A stretch of 56,862 nucleotides of DNA. It comes from Ferruginibacter sp. (lineage in GTDB: Bacteria; Bacteroidota; Bacteroidia; Chitinophagales; Chitinophagaceae). The stretch lies in NCBI GenBank assembly GCA_025350645.1, contig JANXXM010000079.1, forward strand, positions 1-56,862. The letters run 5' to 3'. Below the pieces are notes generated by a model that did no database searches, was not told where the DNA came from, and saw only the letters and a list, made by a program, of their open reading frames with translations. The position numbers were made by a program, and so were the translations under genes. Below are positions 33,839 to 42,741 of this stretch, piece by piece. The number at the start of each line of letters is the position of its first letter. Position 1 is the first letter of the stretch.

Positions 33839-36265
33839 ATGAACGAGGACCAATTTTTTGATGATAAACTGCAGTCGGGAATTCTTGTACAGGTATTGCA
33901 CCGCTACCTTCCTTTTTGGCCTGTACTCATTATTTTTACAGGTATTAGCCTTGCATTGTCTTTTGTTTATCTTAGAGCACAAACAAAAATTTACGTAGCT
34001 GCAGCAAAAGTTTTATTAAAAGATCCTCAAAAAGGCGGCGGGGATAGTAAAGTGCTGGATGCATTAAATATTTTTAGCGAAAAAAAAATTGTAGAGAATG
34101 AAATACTTGTTTTAAGAAGTACTTCATTAATGCAGGTGGTTGTAAAGGAACTAAATCTTTATACCACAATATACAACGAAGGCAAAGTACAAACCGAAGA
34201 ATTATATGGCGATAATACCCCCCTGTATTTTGAAGCTATTAGCAAAGACAGCATAAGGGGAGGAGGAAAATTTGCAATGGATATAGACTGGAAAAAAGAA
34301 AACGTAAAAATAGGCAACAAGCAATATGCATTTTTAGATATTATTGAAATAGCGGGTACAAAATATAAAATTAAAATAAACCCTTCCTATAATAAAGGAG
34401 TACAAAACAAAAATTATTTTGTAATATTTAATGATCCTGCATCTGCTTCCGGAGCTATCATTGGAAGCTTAAGGGCAAATGCAATTTCGTTTAACTCTAC
34501 AGTAATAGATCTTGCCATAGAAACACCCGTGCCGGAAAAAGGTATAAAAATTTTAAATAAATTATGCGAGGTTTATAACATTGAAGGAGTAGAAGATAAA
34601 AACCAGATAGCCACCAGAACATTAAATTTTATAAACGACCGTCTGGCAGAGGTTACTACACAATTGGATAGTATAGAAAGAACCGAAGCAGGTGTGCGGG
34701 CAAAACAGGGTATCACCAATTTATCTGACCAGGGTTCGCAATTTTTTACCACGGTAAAAGAACTGGATAAGCGTAAAGAAGAACTGGGGCTGCAAACAGA
34801 AATTTTAAACGGTGTAGAAAGTTATGTATATAGCAAAGGCCGCAAACCGGGTACAGTACCCTCTTTGCAAATTATTACAGATCCTACACTCTCTGCCCTG
34901 CTGCAGCAATTATATACCACAGAATTTGATCTGGATAAAGCCAGAACATTGGCCGGCGATAAAAGTGAAACAGTACTTTTAAAAGAAAATGATATTACAA
35001 AACTTAAAAAGGATATTAAAGAAAACATTAGTAATATTCGCAAAAACTACAGCATTGCGCAGCAAAATATAAACCAGGGTATTGCGTATAATAATAACTT
35101 AATTTCTCAGATACCAGCCAAAGAAAGAACATTGCTTGCCGTAAAACGGCAGCAGGAAATTAAGAATAGTATATACCTTTTACTACTCAATAAAAAAGAA
35201 GAAACGGCCATTTCATCTGCCTCCACAACGCCAGATTTGCGTGTGCTGGAAAGTGCTAACTCCTATGGGCCTATACGCCCCCAACCTAAAAATTATTATC
35301 TTATAGGTTTGCTGTGCGGGCTTATAGCATTTTTAGTTTTTGTACAAATAAGGGAACCACTCAATAATAAAATATTGTTTCGTACAGAAATTGAAAATAA
35401 GACTAAAGTGCCGGTAGTGGCCGAAATAATACAAACCGGAGAAAAGAATAATATCGCCATACAGGAAGGTAAACGAACGGTGGTAGCAGAGCAGTTTAGG
35501 GCATTGCGAACCAACCTTAGTTTTATGGGGCTAAGCGAAAAGCGAAAAACTATTCTGGTAACATCCAGTATATCTGGCGAAGGAAAAAGTTTTGTAGCTA
35601 CCAATCTTGCATTGAGCATAACACTTACCGGTAAAAAAGTAGCCCTGCTGGAAATGGATCTTCGCAAACCAAAGCTGAGCAAAGAACTCAATATAAAAAG
35701 AGATCCTGGTATATCTGGCTATCTCATAGGAAAATCTACCCTGGATGAAATAATAAAACCTACCGCTTTTGAAAATCTTTTTTTGGTAACGGCAGGTCCT
35801 ATACCACCCAACCCCACTGAGCTTATTGGTAAAGAAACTTTCGAAATAATGATGCAGGAAATAAGCAAACGTTTCGATTATATTATTATTGACTCTGCAC
35901 CTATTGGCCCTGTTACAGATTCTCAGTTGCTTAATAGATATGCTGATATAACCGCTTATGTGGTGCGACACGATAAAACACCTACCGTATTTATAAAGCT
36001 GCTGGACAGTTTGCACAAAGAAGGTAAGTTTACCAATATGTGCGTAATTTTTAATGGGGTAAAACCAAGGGGTTCCTCTATCTTAAATTATGGTTTTGGT
36101 GGGTATGGCAATGGCTATGGCTATGGGTTTGGCTATGGCTACGGCTATGGGTACGGCTATGGCAGCGAGGCAGAAGGATATTATACTGCTGATGGGGAAC
36201 TGCCAGGATACAAAAACATTTTTGGCTTTACTACTTTTATTAAAAAGTTGTTTGCAAAAAAATAA
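33839..36265 (+). CDS. Wzc-like polysaccharide co-polymerase with tyrosine autokinase
   Basis: An 808-residue PCP-2a protein that controls polysaccharide chain length. Seen: an N-terminal membrane segment (FWPVLIIFTGISLALSFVY), a periplasmic Wzz-like domain with long coiled coils (about 270-420), a second membrane segment (YYLIGLLCGLIAFLVFV), then a cytoplasmic BY-kinase with Walker A SGEGKSF (about 577-584), Walker A' ALLEMDLRKPKLS and Walker B YIIIDSAP. The C-terminal tail (about 750-790) is a run of alternating Gly and Tyr, taking the place of the Tyr cluster that is autophosphorylated in Wzc. It is paired with the OPX gene just upstream. Confidence 0.93.
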   Translation: MNEDQFFDDKLQSGILVQVLHRYLPFWPVLIIFTGISLALSFVYLRAQTKIYVAAAKVLLKDPQKGGGDSKVLDALNIFSEKKIVENEILVLRSTSLMQVVVKELNLYTTIYNEGKVQTEELYGDNTPLYFEAISKDSIRGGGKFAMDIDWKKENVKIGNKQYAFLDIIEIAGTKYKIKINPSYNKGVQNKNYFVIFNDPASASGAIIGSLRANAISFNSTVIDLAIETPVPEKGIKILNKLCEVYNIEGVEDKNQIATRTLNFINDRLAEVTTQLDSIERTEAGVRAKQGITNLSDQGSQFFTTVKELDKRKEELGLQTEILNGVESYVYSKGRKPGTVPSLQIITDPTLSALLQQLYTTEFDLDKARTLAGDKSETVLLKENDITKLKKDIKENISNIRKNYSIAQQNINQGIAYNNNLISQIPAKERTLLAVKRQQEIKNSIYLLLLNKKEETAISSASTTPDLRVLESANSYGPIRPQPKNYYLIGLLCGLIAFLVFVQIREPLNNKILFRTEIENKTKVPVVAEIIQTGEKNNIAIQEGKRTVVAEQFRALRTNLSFMGLSEKRKTILVTSSISGEGKSFVATNLALSITLTGKKVALLEMDLRKPKLSKELNIKRDPGISGYLIGKSTLDEIIKPTAFENLFLVTAGPIPPNPTELIGKETFEIMMQEISKRFDYIIIDSAPIGPVTDSQLLNRYADITAYVVRHDKTPTVFIKLLDSLHKEGKFTNMCVIFNGVKPRGSSILNYGFGGYGNGYGYGFGYGYGYGYGYGSEAEGYYTADGELPGYKNIFGFTTFIKKLFAKK
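36093..36170 (+). repeat. Short tandem repeat coding a Gly-Tyr tail
   Basis: Imperfect 6-base units (GGNTAY, mostly GGCTAT and GGGTAC) run in tandem inside the kinase gene and encode about a dozen alternating Gly-Tyr or Gly-Phe pairs. Such repeats can change copy number by slippage in 6-base steps without shifting the frame. Confidence 0.85.
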
Positions 36266-36606
36266 TGCTGCGGTAATAATCACAAATTATATTTTTGATT
36301 CTATAAGGATTTAAAAAATATTGCAGCAGGTAAACATCATAAAAGAGAGAATTTTTAATAAAATACTTTTTTATAATGTTGTTTATAATTGCTACAGCAA
36401 GCCATACCAATTAATCTTCAATACTGTAAAAACTATGGGACTGAGGAGCAGCGAAGCTTTGCGAGGTTGAGAAAAATATAGGGCTATGCAGTAAAATAAT
36501 ACTAACAAAATCTGACGCATTATTAAAACCTTCCTCTATTGCTGAAAAAAATAAAAGCGAGTAAAATAAAAACCTGATCTATCTAATTTTATAGCATCAA
36601 CAAAAT
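36266..36606 (+). other. 341-base leader before the antiterminator gene, no gene seen
   Basis: There is no convincing coding frame on either strand. The region is AT-rich apart from a GC-richer patch near 36440-36475 (GAGGAGCAGCGAAGC, then TTTGCGAGG) around a central AAGCTT. UpxY-type regulators act on long leaders of polysaccharide operons, so this could be a target or attenuator, but I see no definite terminator hairpin in it. Confidence 0.35.
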
Positions 36607-37104
36607 ATGCAGCAGCAAAAAAAATGGTTTGTAGTTTATACCATACCCCGGTGGGAAAAAAAAGTAGCTGCCACACTTGCTGCAAAAGATGTAGAGCATT
36701 ACTGCCCGTTAAATAAAGTAAGCAGGCAGTGGAGTGACAGAAAAAAAATAATACTGGAGCCGCTGTTTAAAGGATATGTTTTTGTTTACATAGAGGTAGC
36801 AGATACTTTAAAAATAAAGAATACAGCCGGGATTATTAATTTTATTTATTGGAATGGAAAACCAGCCGTGGTAAAAAGTACGGAAATAGAAACAATAAGA
36901 AAATTTATGGATGAGTTCACAGAGGTAACCGTAACTGGTATCAAAGTAAAAGTAAATGATGCGGTATTGGTAAAACAAGGGCTGCTTATGGATTTTAAAG
37001 GAATTGTACTGGAAATAATTGGGAACAAAGCCAGGGTGAAAATACAAAGTATGGGGCTGCAGCTTACAGCGATTTTCGATAGAAAAAATATAATAAAACT
37101 ATAA
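36607..37104 (+). CDS. UpxY/NusG-like transcription antiterminator
   Basis: A 165-residue NusG paralogue: an NGN domain (about 5-105, with WFVVYTIPRWEKKVAATLA, HYCPLNKV and PLFKGYVFVYIE) and a C-terminal KOW-like segment (about 112-160, VKVNDAVLVKQGLLMDFKG). In Bacteroides the UpxY proteins are operon-specific antiterminators of capsule loci. Here the gene lies within the locus, after the OPX and kinase genes and before the sugar and glycosyltransferase genes, so it probably helps RNA polymerase through the roughly 20 kb that follow. It is much shorter than, and distinct from, housekeeping NusG. Confidence 0.88.
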   Translation: MQQQKKWFVVYTIPRWEKKVAATLAAKDVEHYCPLNKVSRQWSDRKKIILEPLFKGYVFVYIEVADTLKIKNTAGIINFIYWNGKPAVVKSTEIETIRKFMDEFTEVTVTGIKVKVNDAVLVKQGLLMDFKGIVLEIIGNKARVKIQSMGLQLTAIFDRKNIIKL

Positions 37105-37154
37105 AAAATTAGTTTTAAAAAATATTAATAACCTATAAAACGATCCTAAACAAA

Positions 37155-38129
37155 ATGCATTTTAATGACAAAATATATGTAGCCGGCCATAAGGGATTGG
37201 TAGGGGGTGCGCTGGTAAGATTATTAGAAAAAAAAGGGTATCGTTACATCATCACCAATTCATCTGCAGACCTGGACCTGCGTGACCAGAATGCTGTACG
37301 TAAATTTTTTGAAAAAGAAAAACCACAATATGTTTTTGTAGCCGCTGCCAAAGTAGGAGGTATTATGGCCAATAAAACATTTGGCGGAGATTTTATTTAT
37401 GATAACCTCATGATACAAACAAATATTATTCATGAGTCTTTTAAAAATAAAGTAACTAAATTATTATTTTTGGGCAGCAGTTGTATTTATCCGAAACTGG
37501 CTAAGCAACCCATGAAGGAAGAATACCTGATGACGGGTTTCCTGGAACCTACCAACAGCCCGTATGCTATGGCAAAAATTGCCGGTATAGAAATGTGTAA
37601 TGCTTACAAAACCCAGTATGGCTGCAATTTTATAAGTGTAATGCCCACCAACTTGTATGGTCCGGGAGATAATTATGACTTGGATAATGCGCATGTGCTA
37701 CCTGCACTTATAAGAAAGTTTCATGAGGCAAAAATAAAAGAAGATAACAGCGTAATGGTGTGGGGTACAGGCAAGCCCCGCAGAGAATTTTTACATGTGG
37801 ATGATGCTGCTGAGGCTTGTTATTTTTTAATGAAAAATTATAACGATACCTCTATCGTAAATATTGGTTGTGGAGAAGATCATTCTATAAAAGAAATGGC
37901 AGAGGCTATAAAAGATATTACCGGTTATGAAGGAGAACTCGTTTTTGATATCTCTAAGCCAGATGGCACCATGCAGAAACTGCTGGACACAAAAAAAATA
38001 AATAAACTTGGCTGGAAACCTGAAATAAAACTACGCCCTGGTCTTATAGATACGTACAGCGATTTTAGCAACAATTATCTTTATTACGTAAACCAAAAAG
38101 ACAGAAATTTTAAGAAAATAGATGTGTAG
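37155..38129 (+). CDS. fcl: GDP-L-fucose synthase
   Basis: Fcl converts GDP-4-keto-6-deoxymannose to GDP-L-fucose with NADPH (epimerisation and reduction). The 324-residue SDR protein has the NADP motif VAGHKGLVGGALV, the family segment AAAKVGGIMANKT, catalytic Ser in LGSSCIYPK, the Y-x3-K pair in NSPYAMAKIAG, PTNLYGPGDNYD and RREFLHVDD. All catalytic residues are present. The substrate-forming gmd gene is not in the window. The gene overlaps the next one by 8 bases. It implies fucose, or a related 6-deoxyhexose, in the polysaccharide. Confidence 0.95.
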   Translation: MHFNDKIYVAGHKGLVGGALVRLLEKKGYRYIITNSSADLDLRDQNAVRKFFEKEKPQYVFVAAAKVGGIMANKTFGGDFIYDNLMIQTNIIHESFKNKVTKLLFLGSSCIYPKLAKQPMKEEYLMTGFLEPTNSPYAMAKIAGIEMCNAYKTQYGCNFISVMPTNLYGPGDNYDLDNAHVLPALIRKFHEAKIKEDNSVMVWGTGKPRREFLHVDDAAEACYFLMKNYNDTSIVNIGCGEDHSIKEMAEAIKDITGYEGELVFDISKPDGTMQKLLDTKKINKLGWKPEIKLRPGLIDTYSDFSNNYLYYVNQKDRNFKKIDV

Positions 38130-39903
38130 GATAGCAGGGATTTTAAATAAAAATATCGCACTGCAAAATTTAGAAGTTTCTGTAAAAGAAATGTGTACTA
38201 TTATGCAGCATGGCGGGCCGGATGATGAAGGAATATTTTCTTCACCTGCGCATTACATGGTATTGGGTAACCGCAGGCTATCCCTTAGGGATTTGTCGCA
38301 GAACGGGCACCAGCCCATGCATTACCAAAGCCGGTATACCATAACATACAATGGCGAACTCTATAATTATAAAGCACTAAAAACCGAGCTTCAAGTTTTA
38401 GGAAAAACATTTACCAATAGCACAGATACTGAAGTAATACTTGCAGCTTTTGCTCAGTGGAACACCCGCAGCTTCGAAAAATTAAATGGCATGTTTGCCT
38501 TTGCATTATGGGATGCACATACCGCAGAATTATTTTTGGTAAGAGATGCTGCAGGTATAAAACCATTGTATTATTCCCAAGCAAATAATGGTCTTGCATT
38601 TTCATCAGAAATAAAGGGTTTTGGTGCAGTACCATACCTGCAACAAAAAAATAATAATGCAGCTATATATCTGCTTGCCTATGGCCACATACCGGAGCCG
38701 GTTACTACTATTGCAAATGTGCAACCCTTACCTAAAGGCTGTTTTTTAAAATACAGTTGTACTACCGCATCGTACAGCATGCAGGCTTATGCGCATTTTA
38801 GTTTTAGCGATAATAAAAAAAATGAAACAGAAACTGTTGCACTGATAAAAAAAACCATTAAAGATGCCGTGCAGCGGCAAATGCTGGCAGATGCACCCAT
38901 AGGTGTTTTTCTTAGCGGCGGTGTAGATTCTTCTATCATTGCAAAACTTGCAGAAAATAAAGAAAAAAAACTGCTCAACAGCATTTCTATTTATTTTAAA
39001 GAAGCAGGATATTCTGAAGAACAATACCAGCAGTCTGTAGCAAAAACCATTAATAGTAACCACCATTCTTTATTAATAAAAGAGGAAGATTTTCATGCGT
39101 CATTCAGCAGTATTAAAAAAGCGATGGATATGCCTACCTGCGATGGCATTAATACCTGGTTTATTAGTAAATATGCAGCATCAATAGGCTTAAAGGCAGT
39201 ATTATCTGGCCTTGGCGGCGATGAGCTCTTTGGTGGATATCCATCTTTTAAAAGAATGCAGGCAGCATTGCTGCTGCAAAATATTCCTGATGTGCTGTTA
39301 AAACTAGCAGGAACATCATCTGCAAAAAAACTGCACCGGGCTTCCTTTTTACAACTGGAAGGATTAAAAGGAATATACCTGTACCTGCGGGGATATTTTA
39401 CGCCCGTGGAAATAGCGCAGCAACTGGGCGGTACAGAAAAAGAAGTAATGCAGGTATTAAACGAAATGCCCTGTGCACAAGCCATTAATGGTATAAGTGC
39501 AGGCAATATGGCTGGTTACATGGAGTACAATATGTATATGCAAAATCAATTGCTTAGAGATGCAGATGTAATGGGTATGGCAAACAGCCTGGAAATAAGA
39601 GTACCTTTTTTAGATGATGAAGTCATAAAATTATTATTTTCTACCAATAAAAAAATAAAATATAAGGGCCCGCTGCCAAAACAATTATTAATAAATGCCT
39701 TTAAAGATATTTTGCCGGAGCCGGTGTGGAACAGAAAAAAAATGGGTTTTACTTTTCCTTTTTCCGGATGGATGAAAAACAGCGAAGAAGTAAAAGCCCT
39801 GTTGCAAAGCAATAACAGGCATACCAGAAAAGTAGCTACTGATTTTTTAGCAGGCAAAATACACTGGAGCCTTGTAATGACGCTGCTTGTTGCAGATAAG
39901 TAA
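38122..39903 (+). CDS. AsnB-type glutamine amidotransferase (asparagine synthase family)
   Basis: A 593-residue class II amidotransferase. The N-terminal glutaminase begins MCRIAGIL, so Cys2 is the nucleophile, with YNGELYNYK and a GGPDDEG loop. The synthetase half has the PP-loop LSGGVDSSIIAKL and GLGGDELFGGYP. The family makes asparagine, but members inside polysaccharide loci, including those linked to exosortase systems, are thought to amidate sugar acids or other acceptors; that is inferred here from context. It overlaps fcl by 8 bases, so it is translationally coupled. Confidence 0.9.
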   Translation: MCRIAGILNKNIALQNLEVSVKEMCTIMQHGGPDDEGIFSSPAHYMVLGNRRLSLRDLSQNGHQPMHYQSRYTITYNGELYNYKALKTELQVLGKTFTNSTDTEVILAAFAQWNTRSFEKLNGMFAFALWDAHTAELFLVRDAAGIKPLYYSQANNGLAFSSEIKGFGAVPYLQQKNNNAAIYLLAYGHIPEPVTTIANVQPLPKGCFLKYSCTTASYSMQAYAHFSFSDNKKNETETVALIKKTIKDAVQRQMLADAPIGVFLSGGVDSSIIAKLAENKEKKLLNSISIYFKEAGYSEEQYQQSVAKTINSNHHSLLIKEEDFHASFSSIKKAMDMPTCDGINTWFISKYAASIGLKAVLSGLGGDELFGGYPSFKRMQAALLLQNIPDVLLKLAGTSSAKKLHRASFLQLEGLKGIYLYLRGYFTPVEIAQQLGGTEKEVMQVLNEMPCAQAINGISAGNMAGYMEYNMYMQNQLLRDADVMGMANSLEIRVPFLDDEVIKLLFSTNKKIKYKGPLPKQLLINAFKDILPEPVWNRKKMGFTFPFSGWMKNSEEVKALLQSNNRHTRKVATDFLAGKIHWSLVMTLLVADK

Positions 39904-39995
39904 TGATTTATAGGATAGCAATCCGAATAATTTTAAGATATATTTTTTACTATTGCGCTGCAAAGAAAACAATAACATTTTAAGGTAAAAATTTT

Positions 39996-41120
39996 ATTAA
40001 CCAGCAAATACTTTTTTTAACACTAAAGGTTTTTTCTGCCACAGGGGGTATAGAAAAAGTATGCCGTATTGCGGGCAAAAGCTTGTATGAATACGGGCTG
40101 CAGTACAATGTACCTGTGCAAATAATGAGCATGCATGATGCACAGGAAGATGCACAGGGCAATAAATATTTTCCGGCAGAAATGTTTAAAGGATATCATG
40201 CCCGCAAAGTAAATTTTATGCTGGCTGCGGTAAAAGCCGGGTGTAAAAGCAAAACGGTTTTTATAAGCCATATAAATTTATTGATGGCAGGATGGCTCAT
40301 AAAAAAATATTCTCCTTCTACTAATGTAATGATTATGGCGCATGGTATAGAAGTGTGGAAGCCATTATCCTCCATTAAAAAAAACATGCTGATGGCATGC
40401 GATAAAATAATTTCTGTAAGCCATTTTACTTCTGGCACAGTGCAGGCGCTTCATGGGTTGCCACTACATAAATGTGCTGTTCTTAATAATTGTATAGATC
40501 CATACCTGCCACCATTCGAAGGAACGGAAAAAAATGAAGTGCTTATGAACCGCTATGGTTTTAAAGCCAGCGATAAAATTCTTTTTACCCTTACCCGCTT
40601 ATCTGAAAGAGACCGGTATAAAGGGTATGATTATGTATTAGAAGCAATGGTAAAATTAATACGCTTTAATAAAAATATAAAATACCTGCTTGCAGGAAAA
40701 TATGATAGTGCAGAAAAATTGCACCTTGATAATATAATTGCACAATTCGGGCTTACAGAAAATGTAATATTAACGGGCTTCGTTGCAGATGAAGAGCTTC
40801 CTGCACATTTTTCGCTGGCAGATATTTATGTAATGCCCAGTGTAAAAGAAGGCTTTGGTATTGTATTTATAGAAGCCATGTATTATGGCATACCGGTAAT
40901 AGCGGGCAACGAAGATGGCAGTGTAGATGCACTGCTACAGGGCAGGCTGGGCCTGCTTATACAGCCCAATGCGCCCGAGGCTATAACTAAGGCCATTACA
41001 AAAATGATAACGGAAAAAGAAAAATTTATACCCGATCATAAAATGCTGATGCAGTACTTTGGCTATGAGGCATACAAAGATAAATTATATGGAGTGCTGG
41101 ATACGAATAATGAAGAATAA
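39996..41120 (+). CDS. Glycosyltransferase family 4, non-canonical start
   Basis: A GT-B fold glycosyltransferase. The conserved N-terminus is ILFLTLKVFSATGGIEKVCR, whose TGGIEKV loop belongs to the acceptor/nucleotide site. It lies upstream of the first TTG (40083), and the frame is open back to a stop at 39981 without ATG, GTG or TTG. The likely start is ATT at 39996 (10 bases after an AAGG) or ATA at 40008; 39996 is used here. The C-terminal domain has the usual VMPSVKEGFGIVFIEAM with E-x7-E. Sugar and acceptor are unknown. It is 92 bases after the amidotransferase gene. Confidence 0.78.
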   Translation: MNQQILFLTLKVFSATGGIEKVCRIAGKSLYEYGLQYNVPVQIMSMHDAQEDAQGNKYFPAEMFKGYHARKVNFMLAAVKAGCKSKTVFISHINLLMAGWLIKKYSPSTNVMIMAHGIEVWKPLSSIKKNMLMACDKIISVSHFTSGTVQALHGLPLHKCAVLNNCIDPYLPPFEGTEKNEVLMNRYGFKASDKILFTLTRLSERDRYKGYDYVLEAMVKLIRFNKNIKYLLAGKYDSAEKLHLDNIIAQFGLTENVILTGFVADEELPAHFSLADIYVMPSVKEGFGIVFIEAMYYGIPVIAGNEDGSVDALLQGRLGLLIQPNAPEAITKAITKMITEKEKFIPDHKMLMQYFGYEAYKDKLYGVLDTNNEE

Positions 41121-41206
41121 ATTTTGAATTGTCCATTTTTTATTCAGCATTAATAATTATTAATTAATATTTCATCATTACTATTTCCTCAACAATAAAA
41201 TATCCT

Positions 41207-42064
41207 TTGCCAGAAAATACAGAAGAACAGTGGGACCAGATAATACAACCCAAAGCAAAATTATTTGACCTAAACCTTGCCGAAGTATGGCGGTATAGAG
41301 ATCTGCTGCTGCTCTTTGTAAAAAGAGATTTTGCTGCGCAATACAAGCAAACTATACTAGGGCCGCTATGGCATGTAATACAACCCGTATTTACCACAGC
41401 CGTTTTTATTTTGGTATTTCATAATATTGCCGGCATAGATACCGGAGCAATACACACCGTTTTATTTTATATGAGCGGCATCACCATCTGGAATTATTTT
41501 TCATCCTGCCTCACCGCTACGGCATCTACCTTTGTGGCCAATGCTGGCATATTTGGTAAAGTATATTTTCCACGACTGGTAATACCGCTCAGTACAGTGC
41601 TAAGCAATATTATAAAATTCGGAATACAGTTTGCATTACTGTTTTGCGTAATGATTTTTTATGCTGTAAAAGATGGTCATTTTTATATAAGGCTTAGTTA
41701 TTTACTTATACCATTACTCGTTATAATGATGGCAGGTCTTGGGCTTGGGCTGGGCATTATTATCTCCTCCCTCACTACAAAATACAGGGACTTTACGGTG
41801 CTCATTGGCTTTGCGGTGCAACTGCTCATGTATGCTACCCCCATTGCATACCCGCTATCAGTATTAAAAGATAAAAGCTATGCATGGGTTATTATTTACA
41901 ACCCACTTACGCCCATTGTAGAAGCATTTAGATATGCACTTTTTGGTAGCGGCAGTTATAACAGTTTACATTTATTATATAGTGGTATTTTTATAATAAT
42001 TACCTTACTCACGGGGATGCTAATTTTTAATAAAGTAGAACGAAGTTTTATGGATACGGTATAG
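41207..42064 (+). CDS. wzm: ABC-2 permease for polysaccharide export (Wzm-like)
   Basis: A 285-residue membrane protein with six predicted transmembrane helices. Seen: the amphipathic entry KLFDLNLAEVWRYRDLLLLFV, KRDFAAQYKQTILGPLWHVIQP, and the later MYATPIAYPLSVL and YNPLTPIVEAFRYALFG, all typical of Wzm/TagG-type permeases that move lipid-linked glycans across the inner membrane. The start is TTG 41207; an upstream in-frame ATT at 41177 would add ten residues and cannot be excluded. Its ATPase partner is at 42742, with one acetyltransferase gene between them. Confidence 0.92.
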   Translation: MPENTEEQWDQIIQPKAKLFDLNLAEVWRYRDLLLLFVKRDFAAQYKQTILGPLWHVIQPVFTTAVFILVFHNIAGIDTGAIHTVLFYMSGITIWNYFSSCLTATASTFVANAGIFGKVYFPRLVIPLSTVLSNIIKFGIQFALLFCVMIFYAVKDGHFYIRLSYLLIPLLVIMMAGLGLGLGIIISSLTTKYRDFTVLIGFAVQLLMYATPIAYPLSVLKDKSYAWVIIYNPLTPIVEAFRYALFGSGSYNSLHLLYSGIFIIITLLTGMLIFNKVERSFMDTV

Positions 42065-42155
42065 GATAATTATTATTATTGATTTAATAAATGCAAAGTA
42101 GCAATGTTGTTTTAAAGGTTTCTAATTTTTAGTTTTACTACTCACTACTCAATAA

Positions 42156-42737
42156 ATATTACACATAAACTACACCGCACACCATACCGCAATAATAGAT
42201 GAAGGCGCTCAAATAGGTACAGACACTGCCATCTGGCATTTTACACATATTATGCCGGGCAGTATTATTGGAGATTATTGTAACCTTGGGCAAAATGTGG
42301 TAGTAATGCCGGGAGTTGTATTAGGTAATAATGTAAAAGTACAAAACAATGTTTCTGTATACACGGGCGTTATTTGTGAGGATGATGTTTTTCTTGGACC
42401 AAGCATGGTATTTACTAACGTTATAAATCCACGAAGTGCTATTGTACGAAAAGACGAATATAAAAAAACGCTTGTAAAAAAAGGTGCCAGCATTGGTGCC
42501 AATGCTACCATTGTTTGTGGCAACGAAATAGGAAAATATGCTATGATTGGTGCAGGTGCAGTTATCACAAAAGCTGTAAAAGATTTTGCACTTGTTGTAG
42601 GTAATCCTGCAAAACAAATAGGCTGGGTAAGCGAGTATGGGCATAGATTGGTTTTTGAAGAAAGAGGAAATGCAGTTTGCAAGGAAAGCGGGCAGGAGTA
42701 TTATTTAGAAAATGAAAATGTTGTTAGAGTAAAATAA
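42156..42737 (+). CDS. Left-handed beta-helix N-acetyltransferase (WbpD/WlbB-like), non-canonical start
   Basis: A hexapeptide-repeat acyltransferase. The order [82 protein letters not shown] and [12 protein letters not shown] matches WbpD/WlbB, which acetylate the 3-amino group of UDP-2-acetamido-3-amino-2,3-dideoxy-glucuronate. Conserved residues begin about 30 codons before the first ATG (42252), and the frame is open back to a TAA at 42153 with no ATG, GTG or TTG. Possible starts are ATA 42156 or ATA 42165. The dehydrogenase and aminotransferase that make the substrate are not in the window. Confidence 0.82.
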   Translation: MLHINYTAHHTAIIDEGAQIGTDTAIWHFTHIMPGSIIGDYCNLGQNVVVMPGVVLGNNVKVQNNVSVYTGVICEDDVFLGPSMVFTNVINPRSAIVRKDEYKKTLVKKGASIGANATIVCGNEIGKYAMIGAGAVITKAVKDFALVVGNPAKQIGWVSEYGHRLVFEERGNAVCKESGQEYYLENENVVRVK

Positions 42738-42741
42738 TTAA

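Noticed and set aside
36440-36475. GC-richer patch as a possible REP-like element
   Set aside because: Only one copy was noticed in the window, and it forms no strong hairpin beyond a central AAGCTT.
42275-42682. Minus-strand frames opposite the WbpD-like gene
   Set aside because: They arise from the repetitive hexapeptide codons; the plus-strand product is clearly conserved.
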